Assembly: GCA_016758965.1 (NCBI GenBank)
Contig: JAEPRB010000031.1
Coordinates: 62,001 to 126,000 of the forward strand
From: Circinella minor
Taxonomy: Eukaryota; Mucoromycota; Mucoromycetes; Mucorales; Lichtheimiaceae
Direction of reading: 5' to 3'
Length of the DNA: 64,000 nucleotides
The translations under genes were made by a program, and so were the position numbers. Every line of letters starts with the position of its first letter. The first letter of the stretch is position 1. Under the pieces are notes generated by a model that made no database searches, was not told the origin of the DNA, and saw only the letters and a program-made list of their open reading frames with translations. Positions 25,567 through 36,155 of this stretch are shown here, piece after piece.

Positions 25567-26198
25567 ACAGACATAACACCATGATGTAAATAAACACAAA
25601 CATAACTGACGCCAATCTAAAAAAGAAATTTGGTCGTACAATGTTTTTTCTCTCTCTCTCTCACTCCTTCCACTCTCCCCTCCCCCCCAAAAAAATAATA
25701 ATAATCCATCCCCTTTCAAAAAAGCTCGGGTCGATCTTTTTCATTTTTTACCTTGCTGCGGTTAAAAATATTATCAAGAAAGAATAATGATTTTCTTTTT
25801 TCTGACTTATCATGCGTTTCTTCTTTATTATTTTGAACTGGTTGTTCCTCAGGTTCAGCAGCTGGTGCTGGAGTAGTAGAGGTAGCAGCAGTTGAAGGAG
25901 GTTCTTCAGTAGAAGTAGTAGCTTTCTTATTGGTATTATCCGATGTCTTTGTTGGAGAATGAGTAGTATCAGGTGTTGTAAGTTTCTCAGTAGCAGTAGT
26001 AATTGACTTTTTGGCCTTGCCAATCAAAACAGACAATCGACGTCCAGGTGTATTGTTTGACTTGGATGGTGATGGTGATGGAGCTTCTTCACCTGGATTT
26101 TCAGGAAGTGGAGGTACAGGTTTGGATTCAGCAGATGTAGTTTCTACTGTTGGTTGTTCAGTAGTGTTAGTTGTTGTAGTTGGTTCTTGAGCAGACAT
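24214..26198 (-). CDS. Thr/Glu/Pro-rich low-complexity protein of unknown function
   Basis: Five exons, 321 aa: 26198-25752, 25303-25246, 25133-24948, 24579-24439, 24347-24214; phases agree and the total is 966 nt. I do not recognise a family. The protein is mostly disordered (TTTTNTTEQPTVETT-like stretches, PPLPENPG) but carries short recurring basic-hydrophobic segments: GRRLSVLIGKAKKSI, RKSLFFLDNIFNRSK, IDQLKRRATEVNHFFNKKR and LGRRLTKLLSSFPANKKK. These look like amphipathic membrane- or partner-binding helices spaced by acidic linkers, one per exon, suggesting growth by exon duplication. No signal peptide or transmembrane helix is seen. Intron 1 carries a large CA/TA microsatellite. Confidence 0.7.
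25506..25566. repeat. (CA)n(TA)n compound microsatellite inside intron 1
   Basis: About 40 nt of CA followed by about 20 nt of TA lies in the first intron of the Thr/Glu/Pro-rich gene. ORFs called across it (25328-25719) are repeat translations. Confidence 0.97.
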
Positions 26199-26534
26199 GA
26201 TTGTTTTTTATTTGGAAAAAAAAAAAAAAAAAAAAAAAGAAAGAGAAAGAAAGAGAGAAAAGAATTACAATTAATCAAAAATTACCAAAAAGTGATTTGG
26301 GGGTTAATCTTTTTATATACACGATTTTTTTTTTTTTTTTTTTGTTCGTGATTGTGTAAATGTTGTGGCGGCATTGTATTTCAAAGATAAAAAGAAAGAA
26401 AGCGCGGAGTGTTACTAATTTTATTTTCTCAACAGGTGTCACTTTAAGTCGATCATTTATTTATTTTATTTTCAAAGGTGGAGGAGCAGCTGATCAACTA
26501 AAAAAAAAAAAAAAAAAAGAGTAGATGTACTACA
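26199..26534. other. short intergenic region between two minus-strand genes
   Basis: This holds the leader of the Thr/Glu/Pro-rich gene and the 3' end of the Rdx-like gene, with A and T homopolymers of up to about 20 nt. No gene is seen. Confidence 0.55.
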
Positions 26535-27471
26535 TTATTCTACACAAGTTTTACATTCTTCTTCTTTCTTTGGTTCTTGTTCTTGTTGCTGTTCAACAGG
26601 CTTTTTACGATCAGAATGACCTAACGACATTTCTGGTGCAATGATATCCCGAATTAATTGTTTCTATTATAAAGAAAAAAATAATATCATGAATATTTTT
26701 TTTTTTTAATATGTTGTTTTAATTTCAATTTCTTACCACTTCTTTAACTTCAGGAAATCTTCCTTTTTCTTTACGATCCCAAATAATGACTATTTTATTT
26801 TATTAATTATTAGAGTTGTTATTATTATTATAATCTCTCTCTCTCTCTCTCTCTTTTTCTCTCTAATTATTTTTTTTTACCATCATTGACTTTGATTTGA
26901 AAAACAGCAGCAGATCCAGGAATGATGGCCAATTCACCAATCATTGTATCGAATGTAGTAAGTAATTCTTGACCTAACCATGCTATTGTTTGTGATTATA
27001 AATAAAGTCATTTGATTTGATCACACGACAGGTCAACAAAAAAAAAAAAAAAAAAGTTGTATTTTTTTTAGGTTAGATCAATTTTTTCATTTACCTGCAC
27101 GTAACATCCAACGGCATTTTGTACAATACTATTGATACGAAAACATAAATAATAATAATAATAATAATAAAAAAAAACTGTTCAGATTTTCTCTATTATA
27201 TTTTTATATTCATGATAAACGCCCTTCCCCCAAAATAGTACATTATAAACCCCCAGATTAGAAAGAAAACAAAAAGCGCCGTATTTTTTTTCATTTCCAT
27301 GGGAACCATTATAACTCTCTCACTCTAACATTTATTGTTGACATTTGCTTCATTCCATGTTCCCTCCCCCCCCACCATGTCAACTTTGAAAAAAAAAAGA
27401 GTCGAATTAGAATAATAATTTTTTACCTCAATAGAAACGCGTGGACTTTTGACATCAATGACAGTTGACAT
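26535..27471 (-). CDS. SelW/Rdx-family thioredoxin-fold protein (Cys form)
   Basis: Five small exons, 120 aa: 27471-27427, 27128-27095, 26982-26881, 26789-26737, 26663-26535, all in phase. Core motifs of the Rdx family (selenoproteins W, T, H and relatives, probable thiol redox proteins) are present: an early strand (PRVSIEYCTKCRWMLRAAWL) with CxxC at residues 17-20, then QELLTTF, the IPGSAAVFQIKVND strand pair, and IIWDRKEKGRFPEVKE before the last helix. The position of selenocysteine in animal SelW is not recoded here: both positions of the motif are Cys (TGT, TGC). A charged tail ends ECKTCVE, giving a second CxxC-type pair. Substrate and partners are unknown. The splice joins rest on family fit, which is good. 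Confidence 0.85.
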
Positions 27472-29885
27472 TATTAAAAAAAAAAAAGAAATCTTTTGGT
27501 AATACGAAATGAAGATTCAGAGGACCAAAAAAAAAAAAAAAAAAAATAGAACCTCAGATAAGGAAAGACAAAGCTGTGACCGTTCCAAAAAAAAAAAATA
27601 GTGGAACTATTCTTAGGTAGATCATCTTTTCTGAAAGGTTTTTGTGCAACCAATATACGGTCATGCAAAAATAAAAAAAAGTTCACGCAGCAGCATATTT
27701 TTTTTTTTTTTTTTTTCAATCCGGGAGTTCTCATTTATAAGCTTAAGAAGCTTTCTTCTATTAATAATAGACATATATTAAAAATGACAAAAGATAATAT
27801 TCTTAAGCACCTAAAAATCGTTTTTATATTTAGTCAACATGAAGATCGAAGTAAGCTTGACATAAGAATATAAAAAAAAAAGATTGTTGTAGAAAATGAT
27901 TTATTATTTCACACTAATAAATATTCGTGTAAGGTTTAGATATTGGTTTTTTTTTTTTTTTGTTTTTTTCGGAAAAGTTCGCGTACACTCTTAGTTGTAA
28001 TGTGAGTTTCAAATTTATGAGGAGTAGATTTTAGTCTTATTTTGTGTCAAAAAAAAGTTGCTTTACTTGTATTTTTTATTTACTTCTCAAAGGATGAATG
28101 ACACAGAAACTATTGTATATTTTCTTCTAGAATAGTACTAAGAAAATGATATTGAAATGTGCCTAATAAACATCCTGGACAGGTTTTAACAGTTACTTTC
28201 TTGATGAAATTCAACAATATATGACATCAATGATTCGCTTCTTCAATTGTGTCAAATTTTCATTTAACTACGTAGCATTTTATTTTATGCACCGTTAAAT
28301 ATACTTGTCAATGGGACAGATGCTCATACAATTCCTGTTGGTGTCTTAATTCGCTAATTATTACAATGTGATAAGGATAAGAGGTTTCTATAAGACGTTG
28401 AAAATAATCTGTGTGAGTAATAAGAGAAGAGCGAAAGATACGTACGTATCTCACAACAGCTATTTATAAAACTGCTATTTGCTTATTGTAATTATCCATC
28501 AGCGTGTTCTCTAAATTCTTTTTTTTAACTCTACAGCAAATCAAGTAAATGCATGTGTATAACACATATGTCACTCTAATATTGAAATACGTACAAATAA
28601 AGAAAGTGAGAATCGTAAGCATACGTATATACATAAATCAAATATTAGTACACTTATATCTCACACCTCCAAAAAGAAAGCTCTATGTTAATGTATAAAA
28701 TATAGCATTCAACTAGAACAAGACAACCGAAATCTCGGTTTAAAGAAGGTGTTCTACTAAAAGATGAAAGATTTCTGCTTAAAATTAAACTATGAAGACT
28801 TCTAGAAAACATGTTTTTTTTTTTTTTTGCGGCTTCAAAGTAACTAAAATTTGCATTTGTACAGTATGTATAATTTGATGTGTTCCTGAAGAATCGGATT
28901 GTGTGAGAAATATAGATTTTTTTCACACCACAGCCGTTGTTGGGTATGACGTCCATAAATTGTCGGAACGAAAAAAAAAAAAAAAGTAGAACACAGATTG
29001 ATCACCAATATATTTGAGTTAATACGTGCTTATTATTATTAATTATGTCTATCATCATCAGATCACTGGGACGCATATTTCAAGTTGCTTGTAAAATCAC
29101 CAATTACATATTTTAATTCCCGGGAATCTTATACACATAGTATGACTATTGAACAAAAATAATTTATACTATTTTAAAGTAGTTAGGATTATTATCATCA
29201 TTTAATACGTCTCTGTCAAATATATAATAATATAATAGATAATATGGCATACATTTGTAATGAACTTGTATTTAAGTATCAATAAAATCACCCTACGTAT
29301 ACTAAAGAAAAATATTCTTTTCTTATGACGACATACTTGAATAAAAAAAATGAGTATTTTAGTACTACGGGAACACAGTATGATTATTTCTTTTGTCCAA
29401 TAATCATCTCAGAAACTCATGAGATTTTACTGTTATCAAAACTTTTTTTTTTCTCTTTCTTTCTCTTGTCAAACATATACTTTTAATATCAGTATCTACA
29501 TACAAAAGTTAGACAAATAATCAATCCCACATATTAGATGTTTCAGTAAATGAGCAGTTTAAAAAAAAATCAATAATGATACTCAGTTAATATCATATAG
29601 AACAGGAACTAGTAACAAACTGTTTATTTCCTCTTTTTATAAAATATTTTAAGGTTTTCAATATTGTTTTTTTTTTTTTGTTTATTATGATACGCCAAAG
29701 CCAAAGTAGTGGATTTTTTTTTTCGGACAACACTATAATTGGTTAGTGTGTTATATGCAAGATGAACACATTATGTCTAAAAAGTTTTAGTTAGACGAAA
29801 GGGGAAAAAAAATTAAGTTGTTGGTACGTATAAATGAATAAATAAGCAGGTGACAGGTCATTATATTAGATTTTTCCTATTACTT

Positions 29886-30003
29886 CGCGTCCCCCCATTT
29901 TTACGAGAATTTACACTTTTGCGCAGACTGTAATTTCAACTACTTTGCATCCCGATAATTTTACCTTTGCGTCTTAATATTTTTAACTTTGCGTCCAACT
30001 ATT
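29886..30003. repeat. degenerate direct-repeat cluster, core CTTTGCGTCC
   Basis: About five imperfect units occur in one orientation at intervals of roughly 22-28 nt: CTTCGCGTCC, CTTTTGCGCAGAC, CTTTGCATCC, CCTTTGCGTC and CTTTGCGTCC, most followed by an A/T spacer ending TTTTA or TTTCA. The GC content of the core stands out from the surroundings. Confidence 0.5.
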
Positions 30004-30238
30004 ATTGTACTTGTATTTATTATAAATACTTCATTCTTAATTAAGTAACTTTTATTGCATTGAATACACAAAAAAGTAGTTTGTAACAAACAAGGGTAAC
30101 ATTTTATATTTACCAGGAGTTATTATTGTTTTTATCGTTATGCGTCGTGTAATGTAATATGTAATAGTAATCAATTATTATTTGCTCTTTTTTAATATAA
30201 ATCTTTAAAAAAGAAGAGCAAATTCTGATATCGGAAAG

Positions 30239-30639
30239 CTAGACGACGGCATTATTACACTTGGCAGTTAAAGGATTGCCACACTTGTAAGAAGCAAGTT
30301 GATAACTATAGGGCTTATATAGCATGTCTGGTGGAGTCAATAAAAAATCGGGCAATATATCGTATTATGTATCCTGACTCAGTTAACATATCCCCAGCTT
30401 TAAAAAAAATAGAAATGATAACTTACAAGATTTGTTTATGCTGATACACACCGCACCGTTTGCATCGACATAATATCGCCCGCTGGAAAAAAAAAGAGGA
30501 AGATATATGATTTAATATTATTATATTCATTCATTTGTTGCTCTACATTTTAATATAATAAGCTTAACCTGCGCATAGAGGCGACCCCAAGGGATCCATG
30601 TTCTTTATTATTAACATAATTACCATCAAAACAACACAT
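30239..30639 (-). CDS. possible small Cys-containing protein gene (71 aa, hypothetical)
   Basis: Three short exons join in phase with GT-AG introns of 86 and 99 nt: 30639-30569, 30482-30427 and 30327-30239 (216 nt with stop). The product is 71 aa with five Cys and a coherent, non-repetitive middle (GRYYVDANGAVCISINKS, then YSYQLASYKCGNPLTAKC). I recognise no family. The start is the first in-frame ATG and gives no signal peptide, so an earlier exon may be missing; the frame remains open a few codons further 5'. The model depends on splice guesses and may instead be a relic of an older gene or element. Confidence 0.3.
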
Positions 30640-31283
30640 TTTTATATTCCTACTGCAGCCTTTGAAATATATGACTTACTTCTCATGGTTATTGAGAGAG
30701 ATATACATATGAGAGAGAGAGAGACTCTAAAAAAGAATGGATTTTTTTTGTCAGTACGTATAGAAAAACATAGCTTTACTATCAACGAGTTAATATATGT
30801 CTAACTACTTTTTTTGTGTATAAGTTATCAGTAAACGTCATATAGACCGTATATCAGCATTAATACTCACTATCATCTTTCGCAATTGTTTTATGCGATG
30901 ATTCCAATTAGAATATTGAGTAAATTAATTTACTTTATCATTTTTATTACATATTGTCTATTTTCTTTGAATGTATTTTATTTAAAAAGTCCATTCTGAA
31001 CAAGAATTCCAAATGTGCCCAAAATGTCGTTTTGTCTATCAGTTAAACGAGTTTCTAAACACCCAAGAGTCTTTAACAGTATTCAATAAAAATGAAATAA
31101 ATAAAGAGCAAAAAAGTATATGCTTCATGCACCTCAATATGAAATAAGCATATTTTAGCAAAAATGTAGTCGCCCATCACATTTATCAATATTGTTTAAC
31201 AGATTCTTAACTACTATAATTCAATAAGTTCACCCACAGTTATTAATAAACGGCTTTTTATTTAATTTAAAATTTCTTTTTAA

Positions 31284-31981
31284 ATACGCTTCTTCCTGGG
31301 GAAACAATTAAAAACAGTCAAATCCATTTTGCAAGCATTTAGTAACCATATGCCACAACCGGAAGATGCTCCAAGCCTTGACATTTATGATCTTAACAGA
31401 TTAAGAACAGAAACAACAACGGTCGTTCGGAACTGCCCCCACTAACCAACCGCAGTGGACACCCAGCTAGTAGACGTTCACTTGAAAGTTCATCGTCCTT
31501 TCAAGCTACCAATTCAAACGACCGTAATAAATACACCCATCTTTTAATTCCATCGATGTCCAAACACATTCAACGCCGAAAACGCCGAACAGAAGACTAG
31601 CACTCCTGCCTCACAACACTTGCTCATGATGAGCTGCAAGTAGGCTACTTGCTTGGTGTGTTTGAAATGAACAAAAAGATGACCTTGAAAATACGGGATA
31701 CGTACACACCAGATCGTCAGCTCGATAATAATACTAACAATAATACAGAAAGAAAACGAGTAAAAATATTTATGAAAGACGTAGTAATAGAAAGTTGAAT
31801 AAATTACTTGCAACGATACATCGGATTAAATACGACCACTTAGAACTGGACTTTTGGTCCACATTGACCTCCTTATGAAATTGATATATCTGATGTTTTG
31901 GAGGAAAAGGAAGAAAAGAAGGATAGGAAAAGTGATATTTTTCCGCCAACGAGGGCGCTTGAGCAACAACCTATAGTTTAA
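31284..31981 (+). pseudogene. decayed protein-coding relic, unidentified (possibly element-derived)
   Basis: One frame is open from 31284 to 31442 (QAFSNHMPQPEDAPSLDIYD). Around 31397-31442 the coding sense passes to the frame shifted by one base class, which then continues to the TAA at 31979-31981, interrupted by TAG (31598), TGA (31796), another TAG (about 31841) and TGA (31865). Between stops the text stays protein-like and non-repetitive (LAHDELQVGYLLGVFEMNKK, PPYEIDISDVLEEKEEKKD, KSDIFPPTRALEQQPIV), and base composition is richer than the flanks. A single frame retaining such segments over nearly 600 nt is the pattern of an old disabled gene. The family is not recognised. Confidence 0.5.
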
Positions 31982-33291
31982 TGCCTGGGGTTTTCAAGTA
32001 ACATCTGGGAAAAAAAAACTTTTATAAACCACTACGTAGTTAAAATTAATTACCATTATTATAAGATGATTCGCACATGTTTTCATTAGTATAACTGATT
32101 AATAAAGAGCTTTTTTTTTTTGTAGATGGTTTAAAAGAAAAATAAAATGGCCCATTATGAGTGCTGCTTTCAAATAGGATATCTTTTTTTACTAAATGCT
32201 TAGGGGAAAAACGCAAACGAATATTACTCCTTTCAACTTTCTTTGCTCTGAGAATCGACATGATATTATTTTCTTTACGTAAATTAGTTTTTCTTGATTC
32301 GGATTTGTATCTAACTTTATCAAATATATATACAATCAACCTTAGTTTTTGGGATTAAGGGCTATGATACTCTTCCAGTGATTCCATGCTTTGGATGATC
32401 TTGTAGTCTTTTCTGGTGTAAGTTTCATATATTTTTATACTTTTTTTAACCAATTTTATCATTTGCATCAGCAATTCTTATTAACTTCTTTGTGCATGAA
32501 CCATGTTTAATTAATTGTCTCATAGCGTATTACTTACTATTTATCAATTATTTTATTGTCCTATTACATTTTTTGTTATCTTTCTTTTATTTGGCTCATT
32601 CAATCACTTTTTTATATTCTTGTTTTTTTTACTTTTCTTATCCAATCAAATTTTTAAAACCCCCTAAATATGCCAATAAAGCCCAGTCATAACCTATACT
32701 ATTATTCTATTATGCTCGTTCTACATTCCCCAACAAGAACCATTTTTTACTACTTTTATGAAAAACTTATTTTTTTTGTGTGTAGCATTGAAAGACCAAA
32801 TCACGTTTTCAAATCTATTAAACTGGGATCACATTAGTAAAAGAACTATAGTATATAGTTAACCATGTAATATACAAAATAAACATTGAAGTCGAAGTTG
32901 ATACAAAAGAGTGCCCTCGGTGAAGTTCTTATATATATTTTAACACCATATATATAAAAAAAACATAGTGTGTTTCTATGCCTACTAGAGATCTCAAATA
33001 GATTAAAGCATAGCTAACATCTTAATTATCAATAGCAACAACCATACGCATTTTCCCTTCTCATTTTCAAAGTACTTTTTTTTTCGCATTTTTCTGACAA
33101 AACAAAAAAAATCAATATTAATAAATAAAATTACATCCTTACACTCTTCCAAGGAAAAGTGGATCCCTCTGGTGGTTTAGAATAATAAAAGATTTGTGAT
33201 GAATTCAATTTCTTAAAGTGATACAGAAATATCTTCTAGTTTGACAGGTTTATTAAGTTGTATTTAACAGGGGCAAGTGCGTAATAGGTCA

Positions 33292-33531
33292 GTTGACAAA
33301 ACGAAGCTGGAAAATATGGTAACACTCTCCTAAAGCCACGCTTTTATTCTCAGACTATTATATATTTTAAAATGTTTCTATTCTAATACAATTTAAATGT
33401 CTCTAAAACACGCTTTACTATGATTTTTTCTATGTCTAACGTTTTGGGGTTGGGTGTATGTTCTCTATTTAGAATTATTTTCGATACCGTGGGCGGGTTG
33501 TTACCATATTTTCCAGCTTCGTTCTGTCAAC
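33292..33531. mobile_element. candidate MITE-like element: 32-bp terminal inverted repeats
   Basis: 33292-33323 and the reverse complement of 33500-33531 agree at 31 of 32 positions (ends GTTGACA...GGTAAC), enclosing 176 nt without coding capacity. So long a near-perfect pair is not expected by chance in AT-rich sequence. No obvious target duplication flanks it, so it may be a MITE, a folded non-autonomous element, or a large cruciform. Confidence 0.5.
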
Positions 33532-36155
33532 AAGGATTGACCGAGGCACGACAGTCAATTATAATATTTAATATTGAATCATTTTTGGTGTTTACTGTAG
33601 CTAGCGTGATTAACTCAAGAAGTTAAGAAATGACAAGAATGACTAATAAACTGAGAAAGGATTCTAAAAAAAATTATACATGGGGAATGATGAGTAGTAT
33701 TGTCTTCAGCACATTTTGTTGCTACGTACCGAGTTTCTGCTAATACCTCGAGCATGTATAACATAAATCGCGATATTTTGAATTAAATGTCGATCCCTCC
33801 TTCTAAACTTTCTCAGTACTCCAATAAAAGGAATTGAATCCGACTGCTTTCCTTTTAACATTACGCCATCAGCATTGTAGTCGGCCGTTTTCTCTATCAA
33901 TTCGCTTTTGCAATTAATCAATTTTTCACCAGTATCAAATTGCATATCGCTGATTATTGTGGTATCAAGACCTCCTCCTACTGCTTATAAACACGATCAA
34001 AAGACATTGTTTACCTCTATACGTACAGTATTTGGATTGATTTGCTGTGATACTATAGGCATTTAATGTATTTTTTTTTTGAAATACTAAAAAGAACTAG
34101 CAAGTCAGGAGTACATCATCGTATAAGTGGTACATTTAGAAATATATAAAACGATTGATAAAAAAGTGTACTTACAAAGTTAGGATACATCAGGTCTTGA
34201 AGTACCTATCGCCAACGACCATTATAACTTTATGAAAATGCTATCGGTCTGCTTTGCGAGTTTATTACTTTACACTATTACGTAACCATGAATAAGGCAA
34301 TCTACCAAAAAAAAGTGAAGGGGCAGTGAAATATCGAACAATTAGAAGGGAATTACTAGTGACACGACATTTTTTCCCTTTTTATGCTTCGGAACACCTC
34401 GTCTGTTGAGGTACTATAAAAAACTACATACAATATATAAGTTACGGGTTAATTATCAATGATTTTTATACAGTACATAGCATGTTCATCGAATATAGAT
34501 CAACCAGTTTGAATGACCCCATGTATTACTATTCAAAAACAGCAGAGCAGAACATTTCTTGTTTTTTCATGTTGTCACACCACAAAAGGCTGTTTTATAT
34601 AAAAACCAAAGAGTTATTATAAAATATAGCGGTCGTTATTTCACTTCTTTCCTTGTTATTAGTAAAAACATACAGCTTATGTAATATTGTTATTGATTAG
34701 AATATGGGTTACGTATAGGGCTAATGAGGTGCCTTATGCATTTTTTCGGTCATTGTCGTGTCCCAAAGTACCATATAAAGGAGCTTTTTGTCGTGCCGTA
34801 CCAACTCAAAATAGTAAAAGGCTTTGAAGTTGGAAGTTTGGTGGCTGGTCGCTTGGTGCTGAGATATTATTCCAAGACGCTAAGTGGAAGCGAAGACAGC
34901 GCGTTTGATTAGAATGTTTAGATATATTATAAAAATCGTGGTCTTCATTATATTCTAGCGCATCTTAATAACGGTAACTCATTAGTAGATAGAATTAAAC
35001 TATTTTTTTTTTCAGTTGCGTTGTTACGTATTACCAGTATATATATAGAGTTATACTAACCCAGAACAGTAAAAACGTGGTGGTGAAGAAACAACAACAA
35101 TGTCCACCAACAATGTATCATATCGAAACTATCTATCATTTCAAAAGATTCTGCAAGGCAGCTACAACTAATACTATACGACTGTTAATAAATACTTTTA
35201 AATGTTCAAATGTGTATGTATAAATTTAACATTTAAAAACACCCAGGTTAAATGGTCATGTTTGGTAAGAAAAAATATTGCATACGTATGTATTATTGTC
35301 ATATTTTTTGAAGTTATATATTCCTACGAATTTAAGACATTCATTATTGTTGCCCATTTAGTAATACTGCAAAGTAATATGTAGTATAATACATGAAGAA
35401 TATTAATACTCTATCATATTTTATCAAAAACGTCGACATTCTAAATAATTCAACTTTGCTTATTGGTTTTCTAGTTAAACGAAAATCATGGAGAACAACT
35501 ATCCTATTTCTTGAGGCAACGGGTGGAAAAGCTCAAGCGTATGCTCATGCAGGCAAGTGAGAAACAACACTTTTTTTTTTCAATGCACAAAAGGATTAAG
35601 AGACAAGCTCTTATATTATACCAGCTGCATTGTGGCAAATAGACACAAACCACAGGGAAACAAAGGACTCTGTACTTCTGAAGAAAAGTTGGGTTAAATA
35701 CGTATAAATAAAGGAAGGTGAAATATATCCAGACTTCATTGATAATGATTTTTGTGTATTATATAGGCATTCGATTTAATGGACATGACCCGTAATAAAT
35801 ATAAATTCACTTAAAATGACCTTTATTTGATATGTTAAACAAAATAATTGATAGTGTTATAAAACGTCGACACTCTAATAAGTCAAAAAATAAAATAAAA
35901 TCAGATTGAGAACTTTTATCAGAATTTCACAAGTTTACTATTATTATTTCACATCACTGACGACGTTGCAGCAAATTAAAACCAAAAAGATGAATGGCGT
36001 TTTTCTGTTTAATGAAAAGTATATTTACTTACTAATTTTCTCACCAAGAATTAAAAGAAACAACCTTATAAACCACTTTATACGTAAATGAAAATATATG
36101 TAAACATTTATTATTATTAATTAATTATTATTATTCTAAATATTAAATATACATT

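Larger units (their letters stand above)
27472..36155. other. 8.7-kb gene desert with degraded coding relics
   Basis: No full-length conserved gene is seen. The content is AT-rich DNA with homopolymers, abundant TACGTA, a degenerate repeat cluster (29886-30003), a possible small gene (30239-30639), a decayed reading frame (31284-31981), and an inverted repeat pair (33292-33531). Short open frames of richer base composition at 33706-33945 (-) and 34724-34912 (+) might be further relics but could not be tied to a family. Confidence 0.55.

Noticed and set aside
25328..25719. ORFs with Cys-Val repeats
   Set aside because: Translations of the CA/TA microsatellite in an intron.
33706..33945. 79-aa minus ORF that reads protein-like
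   Set aside because: No family recognised and no adjoining exons with consistent phase; left as a possible relic in the desert entry.
34724..34912. 62-aa plus ORF with richer base composition
   Set aside because: Too short, no recognisable motif, no splice context; could be a relic but not supportable.
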